Shown piece by piece: positions 18,439 to 28,822 of a stretch of 62,140 bases of DNA. The notes under the pieces are model-generated. The model saw only the letters and a list, made by a program, of their open reading frames with translations. It made no database searches and was not told the DNA's origin. Numbering within the stretch: the first letter of the stretch is position 1; each line of letters starts with the position of its first letter. The position numbers and the translations under genes were made by a program. The stretch lies in the NCBI RefSeq assembly GCF_013415325.1, contig NZ_JACBYE010000024.1, positions 1-62,140 on the forward strand, read 5' to 3'. The stretch comes from Sanguibacter inulinus (lineage in GTDB: Bacteria > Actinomycetota > Actinomycetes > Actinomycetales > Cellulomonadaceae).

Positions 18439-18858
18439 ATGGCCTCATCTGCGGTGACGGTGGAGAACGACGGCTCGGTGACCGAGTTCCTCGACGGGGT
18501 GACGCACCCGGTCCGCAGACGCGACGCGTTCACCGTGCTCGCGCTCATGGAGCGTGTCACCGGTGAGCCCGCGCGGATGTGGGGGACCAGCATCGTGGGC
18601 TTCGGGAGCTACCACTTCGTCTACGCCTCCGGCCGCGAGGGCGACTGGTTGGCCCTGGGTTTCTCCCCGCGCAAGGCGGCGACCACGGTCTACCTCATGG
18701 ACGGCTTCGAGGACCGCGGTGACATGCTCGCCCGCCTCGGGCCGCACACCCTCGGCAGCTCCTGCCTGTACCTCAAGGACCTCACGACGATCGACCTCGA
18801 CGTCCTCGAAGAGCTGGCTCGCACGTCGTACGCGGCGGTCGTCGGCCGAGAAGGGTAG
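18439..18858 (+). CDS. DUF1801 domain-containing protein
   Basis: This 139-residue soluble protein matches DUF1801 (YdhG-like, related to the frataxin-like fold). Conserved features include RRRDAFTVLALMERVTGEPA near the start, MWGTSIVGFGSYHF, the substrate-like SGREGDWLALGFSPRK and the terminal helix LDVLEELARTSYAAVV. The role is unknown. The ATG is preceded by CACACT after six bases, which may be a -10 box of a leaderless mRNA. It stands alone between the aconitase terminator and a converging kinase-like gene. Confidence 0.75.
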   Translation: MASSAVTVENDGSVTEFLDGVTHPVRRRDAFTVLALMERVTGEPARMWGTSIVGFGSYHFVYASGREGDWLALGFSPRKAATTVYLMDGFEDRGDMLARLGPHTLGSSCLYLKDLTTIDLDVLEELARTSYAAVVGREG

Positions 18859-18960
18859 CCGGAGCGACCTCGGCGACGGAGGCGGTCCGTCTGCCGCGCT
18901 GCGCTGCGGTCCCACGTCGTGCCGCGCCGCGCACCAGCGCCGGCCGGCCGCCCCAGGCCG

Positions 18961-19935
18961 TCAGTCGTCCTGGAGCAGCTCGTCGGCGACCCGCGCACCG
19001 AGCGCGGCGAAGGTCGGGTCGTCGTCGCTGTGCGCGAGCAGCGCGGTCCCCATCGCGACGGCCCAGCCGCGCGCGCGGCCCCAGAGTGCCTCTCGGGCGC
19101 GGAGGGCCTCAGGCGACCGACCCTGGTGCGGGAGGACGCCGCTGCCCGCCTCGTCCCACACTCTCTCGACGGCCGCCACGAACCGCTCCCGCCCGGCCTT
19201 GTCGAAGACGAGCCAGGCCGCGGCGAGGTCGCACGCGGGGTCACCCGAGGTCATGTCCCCGAAGTCGACCACGGCCCGCAGGCTCACCTCACCCGAGGGC
19301 TCGTCGGAGACCACGAGGTTGAAGGGGTGCGGGTCGCCGTGCAGCCAGAGCGGCGGCCCGTCCCACGCGGGGGCGTCGAGCCCTGCCTCCCAGACGGCGG
19401 TGAGCCCGGCGACGCGGGGGTGGTCGACGCGCGACAGCCGTTCACGCACCGCGTCGTCGCGCTCCTCGAGCGGGCCGCCGCGGACCTCGTTGACCGGTGC
19501 GTCCGCCGGGGCGGCCGAGTGCAGCGCGCCGAAGAAGGCAGCCAGCGGCTCCGCGACACCCTGCAGCCGGGCGCGGTCGACCGTGCCGGCGGCCGTGCCG
19601 TCGATCCACGGCACGACGCTCCAGTGCCACGGGTAGCCTGCGCCGGGGACGCCCGCGACGACCGGCGCGGGGACCAGCACGTCGAGACGCTCTGCGAGAC
19701 GAGGGAGCCACCGCTGCTCGTTGACGAGCAGACGTGCCCCGACCGCGCGCCGCGGGACCCGGACCGCCAGTGAGGTCCCCAGTCGGAGCATCACGTTGTC
19801 CCACCCCTCGGAGACGACCTCGAGGCTCAGGTCGGCCGTCGGGCCGGCACCGGGCAGGGTGGGGCACTGCTCGTCGAGCAGCCGCCGGACCAGCGTGGTG
19901 TCGACGACGACCTCGGCGGCCGGGCGGTCAGCCAC
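18961..19935 (-). CDS. Aminoglycoside phosphotransferase-family (APH) kinase
   Basis: This 324-residue protein has the APH/choline-kinase fold. The catalytic loop LWLHGDPHPFNLVV contains the Brenner-type HGDxxxxN and is followed by the metal-binding VVDFGDMTSGDPACDLAAAW. The N-terminal lobe has RLGTSLAVRVPRR with the ATP-site lysine position replaced by arginine, as often seen in this subgroup. It phosphorylates a small hydroxylated molecule, but the substrate is unknown and a resistance role should not be assumed. Its start overlaps the upstream amidotransferase gene by eight bases, so the two are co-expressed. Confidence 0.85.
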   Translation of the reverse strand: MADRPAAEVVVDTTLVRRLLDEQCPTLPGAGPTADLSLEVVSEGWDNVMLRLGTSLAVRVPRRAVGARLLVNEQRWLPRLAERLDVLVPAPVVAGVPGAGYPWHWSVVPWIDGTAAGTVDRARLQGVAEPLAAFFGALHSAAPADAPVNEVRGGPLEERDDAVRERLSRVDHPRVAGLTAVWEAGLDAPAWDGPPLWLHGDPHPFNLVVSDEPSGEVSLRAVVDFGDMTSGDPACDLAAAWLVFDKAGRERFVAAVERVWDEAGSGVLPHQGRSPEALRAREALWGRARGWAVAMGTALLAHSDDDPTFAALGARVADELLQDD

Positions 19936-20701
19936 CCGCGTGCGTCACGCTGTCGCGACGGGCCTGGACCTCGTCGGCGAAGGCACCGAAGACCACGAGG
20001 GCGCGCGGGACGAGGCTCGTCATCCGCACGGCTGCGTCGGCGCGCATCGTGTCGGCGACGCCCGGCGCGAGCTCGGCAGCCATCTCGGGGGTCGCGAGCC
20101 ACTCGTCGAGGTGCGCCCCGTCGATCTCGAGGTGGAACTGGAGCCCGACGGCACTGCCTGACCTGAAGGCCTGCACGGGGGTGAGGGGTGTCGAGGCGAG
20201 GACTGTCGCGCCCGGAGGAGCGGTGACGGCGTCTGCGTGCCAGTGCAGCACCTCCGGGTCGGGCGAGGCGTCGACCGTCAGCGGGTACAGGTACGCGTCC
20301 CGCAGGCCCGCGCCGGTGAGCGAGACCGGCGCGACACCGATCTCCTCGCCGTGCGCTGTGAGCAGGTCGCCACCGAGGGCGACGGCGAGCAGCTGCATCC
20401 CGAGGCAGATCCCGAGGACCGGGACTCCAGCGGCTGTCGCGTCGGCGAGCAGCCTGCGCTCGGCGGCGAGCCCAGGGTGCGCCGTGTCGTCGAGCGCTCC
20501 CATACCCCCTCCCATGACGACCAGGCCGGCGAGCGACCGGGCGTCGGGGAGCTCAGGTGCCGCGTCGTCGAGGACGGTCACCGAGCGCCAGGCGATGCTG
20601 CGCTCGTCGAGGGCGCGGCCCACGAGGCCGGGCCCTTCCCACGCGGCGTGCTGGATGACCAGGACGGCGGGCGACGGGTCAGGGACAGGGATGATGCTCA
20701 T
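19928..20701 (-). CDS. Class I glutamine amidotransferase (GMP synthase-like)
   Basis: This 257-residue stand-alone glutaminase-domain protein has the nucleophile elbow GICLGMQLLA (C99) and the H190-x-E192 pair in LQFHLEIDG, completing the Cys-His-Glu triad. The oxyanion segment VVMGGGMGALDD is also present. Such stand-alone proteins often act as gamma-glutamyl hydrolases or peptidases on glutamylated amines; the substrate here is unknown. Two-gene operon with the downstream APH-like kinase, overlapping by eight bases. Start MSIIPVPDPSPAVLVIQHAA is the natural family N-terminus. Confidence 0.85.
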   Translation of the reverse strand: MSIIPVPDPSPAVLVIQHAAWEGPGLVGRALDERSIAWRSVTVLDDAAPELPDARSLAGLVVMGGGMGALDDTAHPGLAAERRLLADATAAGVPVLGICLGMQLLAVALGGDLLTAHGEEIGVAPVSLTGAGLRDAYLYPLTVDASPDPEVLHWHADAVTAPPGATVLASTPLTPVQAFRSGSAVGLQFHLEIDGAHLDEWLATPEMAAELAPGVADTMRADAAVRMTSLVPRALVVFGAFADEVQARRDSVTHAGG

Positions 20702-20848
20702 GCGACGGACGGTCGAGGTGTGAGGGGCATGGCACCAGGCTAAGCGGTCCCAGGCGCCTGTCTGCAGCCTCTCGGCTCATGTCCAGGTCTGCGGGGGACG
20801 ATCTAGGCTCGTCATGAAGAGCCACAGGCTCGTGAGGAGCGTCGTCGG

Positions 20849-22078
20849 GTGGACGGTCAGGTCGCTGCAGGTGCTGCTGGTCCCGCTGTCGTGGGCCCCC
20901 CTATCCCGACCGACGCGATCTCGTCGTGGTGGACCGTCGCGGTGCTGGGCGTCGTCGCTGTGGTCGCGGTCGTGCTCGCGGTCCGCCGTCGCGTCCGGCA
21001 CAGGCGCACGACCCGTGCGGCTCTGGTCGACGCCGCGCCAGCCGCGCCCACGGACGCACCGCAGGTCCGGCGCCCCCGCACCTGGCACCTCCTCCTGGCG
21101 GGGGCCTGCGCGCTCCTGCTCGCCGTCGGTGTCGGTGTCAACACGTGGGTCGGGTACATCCCGACGGTCGACGCTCTCGCGATCCACCTCGGCCTCGGCC
21201 CACGGCTCGAGGTGCCTGCGGTCCCGACAGCTCCTGTCCCGGGCGCGACCGTCGCGACGATCTCTGCAGACCCGCCGACGGGGACAGGTGCCTTCGGCGC
21301 TGTGAAGATCGCGGCGCCTGCCGACCTCCGTGTCGACCCGAGCGACACCTGGATCTACACGCCCCCGGGCTTCGACCCCTCGGGCAAGACCCTGTACCCG
21401 CTCGTGGTGCTCGTCCACGGTTCCCCTGGAGGGTCCGCCGACTGGTTCGGTGCAGGCCTCCCGGCGGTCCTCGACTCTCTCATCACCTCGGGGAAGATCC
21501 GACCCATGATCGTCGTCGCCCCGGACATGAACGGCCGTGGCCAGAGCGAGGTCTCCTGCCTCGACTCGACCCGCGGTGGCTCCCAGACCGAGACCTACCT
21601 GCGTGACGTCGTGCTCCCGTGGGTCGACCAGCGCTACCCCGTCGCGACCGGGCGGGAGTACCAGGCGATCGGGGGCATGTCCGCAGGGGCGTACTGCGCC
21701 CTCGACCAAGGGTTGCGGCACTCTGCGGACTTCGGGACGATCCTCGCGATCATGCCCTACGGCGATCCCGGGGACATGCGAGGTGCCGGCCTCTCGACGG
21801 ATGCGGAGGTCGCTGCCCACAGCCCGAGCGACTACGTCAGCACGATCGACCTGACCGATCCCACAGCCGTCTTCCTCGACTACGGCGCCACCGACACCGA
21901 CGCCCAGGTGCCCGCGACGGCTCAGGACCTCGCACGACGGCTCGAGGCACGCGGACAGCCCGTCGAGCTGCGGACCGAACCAGGACTGGGCCACAGCTGG
22001 GTCACCGCGATGACAGCCGTGCCCTACGGCCTCGAGCTCTTCGAGCAGCAGATGACGGCAGCCGAGCACGCGCTGTAG
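20849..22078 (+). CDS. Membrane-anchored alpha/beta-hydrolase (esterase D/Ag85-like fold)
   Basis: This 409-residue protein has two N-terminal hydrophobic helices (WWTVAVLGVVAVVAVVLAV at about 27-45 and HLLLAGACALLLAVGVGVN at about 80-98) that would anchor a C-terminal hydrolase outside the membrane. The catalytic domain has VVLVHGSPGGSADWFGAG (oxyanion hole), the nucleophile elbow GGMSAGAYCAL (S278) and a histidine in GLGHSW. It belongs to the putative esterase family that includes S-formylglutathione hydrolase and antigen 85, so it could act on envelope lipids or acyl groups. GTG start with AGGAG nine bases upstream. It is followed after 123 bases by an MprF-type aminoacyl-lipid synthase, a suggestive pairing. 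Confidence 0.8.
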   Translation: MDGQVAAGAAGPAVVGPPIPTDAISSWWTVAVLGVVAVVAVVLAVRRRVRHRRTTRAALVDAAPAAPTDAPQVRRPRTWHLLLAGACALLLAVGVGVNTWVGYIPTVDALAIHLGLGPRLEVPAVPTAPVPGATVATISADPPTGTGAFGAVKIAAPADLRVDPSDTWIYTPPGFDPSGKTLYPLVVLVHGSPGGSADWFGAGLPAVLDSLITSGKIRPMIVVAPDMNGRGQSEVSCLDSTRGGSQTETYLRDVVLPWVDQRYPVATGREYQAIGGMSAGAYCALDQGLRHSADFGTILAIMPYGDPGDMRGAGLSTDAEVAAHSPSDYVSTIDLTDPTAVFLDYGATDTDAQVPATAQDLARRLEARGQPVELRTEPGLGHSWVTAMTAVPYGLELFEQQMTAAEHAL

Positions 22079-22201
22079 GTTGAGCGCCCGGTGGGCCAGG
22101 TGCCGACGAGCCGACCAGCGACCAGCCGGGCGGCGGGCACAGATCGGCCCAGCACGGCACGGCACAGACACAGCACGACTCGACCACGGGGACGGACGCA
22201 G

Positions 22202-23890
22202 ATGTCAGCGAGCAGCAACGGGATCCTCCTGCCTCGGCGCGGGTCCAGCCCCGTCGAGGCGCACCGGCGGCGGGTCGAGACCCGGGTCCTGGCCTCGCGG
22301 GTGGTCGTCGTCCTCGCCGTCCTCGGACTGGTGTCCGCGGTCGCCCACGGCCTGCGGCGCGTCTTCAGCCCCGTCGCCGACCTCGTCCCCGGTCTCACCG
22401 AGGCGACAGCCCGCCCGACGCTCCTGCTCGTCTCGATCGCCCTGCTCATCACGGCGCGCGGCCTGCGCAAGGGGCACAGGCTCTCCTGGGTCCTCGCTCT
22501 CGGGGTCCTGGCGCTGTCGGCCGTGCTCCACCTGCTCAAGGGCGTCGACGTCTTCGAGACCCTCGTCCTCCTCGCCGCCCTCGTCTGGCTCGCCTCGCGG
22601 TGGAGCGCGTTCCCCGTGCTGCCGACCCGTCGGGCCGTGCGCCGGGCCGCGTGGGTCACCGGGCTGTCGACAGCAGGCCTGGCTGGAGCCGTGGCCCTCG
22701 TCGCGACCCTCGTGCCCGAGCACTCTGGCCGGGCCCGGGCCGAAGAGCTCGGGAGCATCGTGCACCCCGTCTCCTTCGCGCTCACGCTCGTCTTCGTCGT
22801 GACGATGCTCTGGGCGCTCACCTCACCCCGGGACGCCGTGCGCCTGAGCCCTGCAGACCACGTCAAGGAGCGTGAGCACGCCCGGCACGTCGTGGAGCGC
22901 CACGGGGGAGGGACCCTCGACTACTTCGCGCTTCGCGACGACAAAGACTGGTTCTTCGTCGCCGACTCTGTCGTCGCCTTCTCCGTCCGGGGCGGCGTGT
23001 GCCTCGTCTCGCCCGACCCGATCGGCCCCGCCGACGAGCGTGAGCTGGTGTGGGCCGAGTTCCTCAGCATGGCCTCGTCGAACGGCTGGTCCGTGGCAGT
23101 GGTCGCCGCGAGCACCGACTGGCTCCCTGTCTACGAGGCGAGCGGCCTGCACGTCGTGTACTTCGGCGACGAGGCCGTCGTGGACTGCCCGACCTTCACC
23201 CTTGCGGGCAGCGCGCACAAGTCGCTGCGCCAGGCTGTCAACAGGGTCGAGCGCGCCGGCTACACCACGACCTTCCACGACCCGGCGACCCTCGACGCCG
23301 ACCTGCGCACCGCGATCTCCGAGATGGCCGAGGAGTCCCGCCGGGGAGAGGACGAGCGCGGCTTCTCCATGACGCTGTCTCGCCTCTTCGACCCCGCCGA
23401 CACCGGTCTCTTGCTCTCCGTCACCCGCTCCGCCGAAGGTCGGGTCGACGCCTTCTGCCAGTGGGTGCCGGCAGCCGGCGTCGACGGCTGGTCGCTCGAC
23501 GTCATGCGCCGGCGCCTCGACACCGACGACATCCCCAACGGTCTCGTCGACACGACCATCGTGCACACAGTCGCCGAGCTCGTCCGGCGCGCCGAGCGTG
23601 GGCTCGGCCTCAACTTCGCGGTCATGCGCGAGGTGCTCGAGTCCGACGACAGCGCGTCCAGGCTGGACCAGGTGACCAGGCCCTTGCTGCAGAGGCTCTC
23701 GCGCGGCACCCAGATGGAGACCCTCGGCAAGTTCAACGACAAGTTCGAGCCCACCTGGGTGCCCCGCTACGTGGTCCTCGACTCCGCCGAGCTGATCGCG
23801 ACGCAGGCCGTCGTGCTCGCAGGCGCCGAGGGGGTCACCGAGATCCCCGTCATCGGGCGCTTCCTCGGTACTGTGGGCACCGCGCGATGA
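22202..23890 (+). CDS. MprF-type lipid aminoacyltransferase (DUF2156 / LPG synthase C-domain)
   Basis: This 562-residue protein has about six N-terminal membrane helices (residues 28-215) followed by a cytosolic DUF2156 domain, the aminoacyl-tRNA-dependent catalytic part of lysyl/alanyl-phosphatidylglycerol synthases. Catalytic-domain landmarks are YFALRDDKDWFFVADSVVAF, HKSLRQAVNRVERAGY, GWSLDVMRRRLDTDDIPNGL and the terminal FNDKFEPTWVPRYVV. There is no flippase-sized N-terminal domain, so it is a short MprF-like enzyme. The amino acid and lipid acceptor are unknown. Start at ATG 22202; an in-frame GTG at 22091 would add a basic 37-residue leader and is less likely. The stop overlaps the next ATG. 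Confidence 0.85.
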   Translation: MSASSNGILLPRRGSSPVEAHRRRVETRVLASRVVVVLAVLGLVSAVAHGLRRVFSPVADLVPGLTEATARPTLLLVSIALLITARGLRKGHRLSWVLALGVLALSAVLHLLKGVDVFETLVLLAALVWLASRWSAFPVLPTRRAVRRAAWVTGLSTAGLAGAVALVATLVPEHSGRARAEELGSIVHPVSFALTLVFVVTMLWALTSPRDAVRLSPADHVKEREHARHVVERHGGGTLDYFALRDDKDWFFVADSVVAFSVRGGVCLVSPDPIGPADERELVWAEFLSMASSNGWSVAVVAASTDWLPVYEASGLHVVYFGDEAVVDCPTFTLAGSAHKSLRQAVNRVERAGYTTTFHDPATLDADLRTAISEMAEESRRGEDERGFSMTLSRLFDPADTGLLLSVTRSAEGRVDAFCQWVPAAGVDGWSLDVMRRRLDTDDIPNGLVDTTIVHTVAELVRRAERGLGLNFAVMREVLESDDSASRLDQVTRPLLQRLSRGTQMETLGKFNDKFEPTWVPRYVVLDSAELIATQAVVLAGAEGVTEIPVIGRFLGTVGTAR

Positions 23891-24729
23891 TCCTGTCCCT
23901 CGCGGCCGCCCTGGCCGCCGCGGTCGGCTACGGCGTCAGCACGATCATGCAGGCCGTCGCCACCCGCAGCACCCACGGCCTCGCAGCCGTCACCACGCCC
24001 CTCGTGGTCGCCGCCCTCCTCGTCGACGGCCTCGCGTGGCTGCTCTCCCTCGTCGCCCTCGACAGGCTGCCGCTCTTCCTCGTGCAGGCGGTCCTCGCCG
24101 GTTCCGTGGTGGTCGTCGTGCTGCTCGCCCGCTGGTTCCTCGGAGCCCGCCTGCGCAGGGTCGACGTCGTGGCTGTGGTCGCCGTCGTCCTCGCGCTCGT
24201 CGTCATCGGCGCAGCAGGCGGCGAGCAGCCCGCGACAGCCCCACCCGCAGGCTTCGTGGCCGTGCTCGTCACGGGCAGCGTGCTGCTCGCCCTCGCCACG
24301 GTGCTGCTCTACAGGTCGGGGTCCTCCAGGGCGTTCTCCGTCGCCGCGGGGCTGGGGTACTCGGTGGCCGCGCTCGGAGCCCGCACGGCGCACGCAGCCG
24401 ACGACCTGCTCGGCACGGTCCTGCAGCCCGTCGCCGTGGCAGTCGTGCTCGGTGGCGTGGTCGGTGCCGTCGCCTACCTGCGGGCCCTCGAGCAGGGCCG
24501 CGTCGGCGGGACAGCCGCGACAGCGTCGGTGCTCGAGGTGGTCGTGCCCGGCGGCATCGGCGTCGCTGTCCTCGGTGACGTCGTCCGTGACGGCTGGGCT
24601 GTGCCGGCGGTCCTCGCGCTCGCGGTCGCCCTCGCCGCGTGCGTCGTGCTCGCGACCAGCCCGGCCAACAGTGCTGCCGAGGGCCAGGACGCGGCTCGTC
24701 CGGGAGACGGGGCGCCCGCGAGCGTGTGA
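23887..24729 (+). CDS. DMT-superfamily (EamA-like) membrane protein
   Basis: This 280-residue hydrophobic protein has about ten predicted helices in two repeats, a typical drug/metabolite transporter fold. It starts MILSLAAALAAAVGYGVSTI and ends with a hydrophilic tail. The start overlaps the MprF-like stop by four bases (ATGA), so it is translationally coupled and may move or sense a product or precursor of the same pathway. No substrate can be assigned. It precedes glutamate decarboxylase by 179 bases that contain no gene. Confidence 0.8.
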   Translation: MILSLAAALAAAVGYGVSTIMQAVATRSTHGLAAVTTPLVVAALLVDGLAWLLSLVALDRLPLFLVQAVLAGSVVVVVLLARWFLGARLRRVDVVAVVAVVLALVVIGAAGGEQPATAPPAGFVAVLVTGSVLLALATVLLYRSGSSRAFSVAAGLGYSVAALGARTAHAADDLLGTVLQPVAVAVVLGGVVGAVAYLRALEQGRVGGTAATASVLEVVVPGGIGVAVLGDVVRDGWAVPAVLALAVALAACVVLATSPANSAAEGQDAARPGDGAPASV

Positions 24730-24908
24730 CGTGGCGGGTCGTGCGGGCGTCGACCGCTTGCTGCAACCTCCGCAGAGGTCGAGACTCGGAGACGACGCAC
24801 TCTCGGCCAGCAGGCTGGGCGACGACCTCAGTCGTGGCTCGTCCGTCAGTGTCTTCCGGGGGAGCATCGCCTGTGCGCGCTGCCGACACATCCCGAGGAG
24901 AGACGACG

Positions 24909-26312
24909 ATGTCCCCTGAAGACCAGCACCACCACCGTGACCACCACAGCGACCACGTGAGCGTCAACCCGCTCTTCGCCCGGCCGGGGGAAGACTCGGT
25001 CGCCTCGAAGTACCACCTCGAGGACGACGGCATGCTGCCTGAGACGGCCTACCAGATCGTGCACGACGAGACCATGCTCGACGGCAACGCGCGGCTCAAC
25101 CTCGCGACCTTCGTGAGCACCTGGATGGACCCGCACGCCGAGAAGCTCTACGCCGAGTCCTTCGACAAGAACATGATCGACAAGGACGAGTACCCGCAGA
25201 CCGCCGCGATCGAGACCTACGGGTGGCGGATCCTCGCCGACCTGTGGAACGCACCCGATCCGGAGAAGGCCCTCGGGACCTCGACGGTCGGCTCCTCCGA
25301 GGCCTGCATGCTGGCCGGCCTCGCCTTCAAGCGGCGGTGGCAGCACGCTCGTCGCGCCGCCGGTCGCCCGACCGACAGGCCGAACCTCGTGATGAGCTCG
25401 GCGGTCCAGGTGTGCTGGGAGAAGTTCTGCAACTACTGGGACGTCGAGGCGCGCTACGTGCCCATCACCGAGGAGCACAAGACGCTCGACGGTCACGACC
25501 TCGCCTCCTACGTCGACGAGAACACGATCGGCGTCGTGGCGATCCTCGGCGTCACGTACACGGGGATGTACGAGCCCGTCGAGAAGATCTCGGCGGCCCT
25601 CGACGCCATCCAGGCCAGCACCGGGCTCGACGTGCCGATCCACGTCGACGGTGCCTCCGGCGCGATGATCGCGCCGTTCCTCCAGCCTGACCTCGTGTGG
25701 GACTTCCGGCTGCCGCGCGTCCACTCCGTCAGCACCTCGGGCCACAAGTACGGACTCGTGTACCCAGGCCTCGGCTGGGTCGTCTGGCGCTCGGCCGAGT
25801 ACCTGCCCGAGGACCTCGTGTTCAAGGTCAGCTATCTCGGCGGCGAGATGCCGACCTTCGCGCTCAACTTCTCTCGGCCCGGCGCGCAGGTGCTGCTGCA
25901 GTTCTACCTGTTCCTGCGGCTCGGCCGCAGCGGCTACACGGCAGTCCAGCAGGCCGCCCAGGACGTCGCGCTGTACCTCTCCTCGGGGATCGCCAAGATC
26001 CCGGCCTTCGAGCTGTGGAACGACGGCTCCGACATCCCTGTCTTCGCCTGGCGGCTGCGCGAGGGGCACACGGAGAACTGGACGCTCTACGACCTCTCGG
26101 ACCGGCCGCGCGCGCGAGGATGGCTCGTCCCGGCGTATCCGATGCCCGACTCGCTGAGCAACCTCACGGTCCAGCGGATCGTCGTGCGCAACGGCATGAG
26201 CATGGATCTCGCCGCCTCGCTCCTCGAGGTCGTCGAGGAGGAGACAGCCGCCCTCGACAGGCTGCCCGGGCCGCTGCCGCACGTCGTGGAGAAGTCTGCC
26301 TTCCACCACTAG
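24909..26312 (+). CDS. gadB: Glutamate decarboxylase
   Basis: This 467-residue PLP enzyme converts glutamate to GABA and CO2, consuming a cytosolic proton. The PLP lysine is K280 in STSGHKYGLVYPG. Other family signatures are NLATFVSTWMDPHAEKL, TVGSSEACMLAGLAFKRRW, VPIHVDGASGAMIAPFL and FKVSYLGGEMPTFALNFSR. Length matches bacterial GadB. The C-terminus ends SAFHH; the E. coli enzyme also has a C-terminal histidine that closes the active site at neutral pH, so similar autoinhibition is possible. A His-rich N-terminus (QHHHRDHHSDH) is unusual. Strong GAGGAGAGAC ribosome site. No GadC antiporter lies beside it; the upstream DMT permease is the nearest transporter. Confidence 0.95.
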   Translation: MSPEDQHHHRDHHSDHVSVNPLFARPGEDSVASKYHLEDDGMLPETAYQIVHDETMLDGNARLNLATFVSTWMDPHAEKLYAESFDKNMIDKDEYPQTAAIETYGWRILADLWNAPDPEKALGTSTVGSSEACMLAGLAFKRRWQHARRAAGRPTDRPNLVMSSAVQVCWEKFCNYWDVEARYVPITEEHKTLDGHDLASYVDENTIGVVAILGVTYTGMYEPVEKISAALDAIQASTGLDVPIHVDGASGAMIAPFLQPDLVWDFRLPRVHSVSTSGHKYGLVYPGLGWVVWRSAEYLPEDLVFKVSYLGGEMPTFALNFSRPGAQVLLQFYLFLRLGRSGYTAVQQAAQDVALYLSSGIAKIPAFELWNDGSDIPVFAWRLREGHTENWTLYDLSDRPRARGWLVPAYPMPDSLSNLTVQRIVVRNGMSMDLAASLLEVVEEETAALDRLPGPLPHVVEKSAFHH

Positions 26313-26367
26313 GCGAGAGACCGCACGGGGAGCAGGGCGACGTCACGCTCGCAGGGCTGGGCGCGGA

Positions 26368-26394
26368 GGGAGACGCCGCCGGCGCCCGTCTCCC
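26368..26394. terminator. Terminator between gadB and the Nudix gene
   Basis: GGGAGACG (26368-26375) and CGTCTCCC (26387-26394) form an 8-bp stem around a GC-rich loop, between converging genes. Probably bidirectional. Confidence 0.6.
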
Positions 26395-26415
26395 GGCGGT
26401 GGGACCGGGGCCGCG

Positions 26416-28688
<2,273 letters not shown>

Positions 28689-28691
28689 TTA

Positions 28692-28697
28692 TAGAGT
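28692..28697 (+). promoter_or_regulatory. -10 box upstream of dxs
   Basis: TAGAGT within CTTATAGAGTGG is the only strong -10 candidate before dxs. Transcription from it would begin close to GTG 28706, giving either a leaderless upstream ORF or a leader of about 70 bases for dxs. Confidence 0.6.
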
Positions 28698-28705
28698 GGT
28701 TCACC

Positions 28706-28822
28706 GTGCATCCGCACGACGACGGCGTGTGCGGGCCCTGCGGGCGCAGCGCACGCAGCAAGGAGGAATGGCCATGGCAGTCCTGGAGACCATCACGTCG
28801 CCGGCAGACCTCCGTCGGCTGA
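28706..28822 (+). CDS. Possible leaderless upstream ORF overlapping dxs
   Basis: GTG 28706 lies eight bases after TAGAGT and opens a 38-codon frame ([22 protein letters not shown]...) that stops at 28822, overlapping the first 49 bases of dxs in another frame. It contains a C-x2-C pair and three tryptophans near the overlap. Translation of it would bring ribosomes to the AGGAGG of dxs. It may be coincidental; only the promoter spacing argues for use. Confidence 0.35.
   Translation: MHPHDDGVCGPCGRSARSKEEWPWQSWRPSRRRQTSVG

Noticed and set aside
18961-19935. Aminoglycoside-resistance gene
   Set aside because: The APH fold is shared by many metabolic kinases. Nothing in the context (amidotransferase partner) or the motifs indicates drug resistance.
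20814-21305. ORF starting at ATG 20814 just after a TAGGCT box (MKSHRLVRSVVGW...)
   Set aside because: After a plausible start it becomes Arg/Ser-rich shadow sequence. The esterase frame from GTG 20849 has the ribosome site and the full domain. A frameshift in the N-terminus was considered, but no family match supports it.
22091-22201. Longer MprF-like start at GTG 22091
   Set aside because: It would add a 37-residue basic, low-complexity leader without a good ribosome site. The ATG at 22202 precedes the first conserved and hydrophobic region directly.
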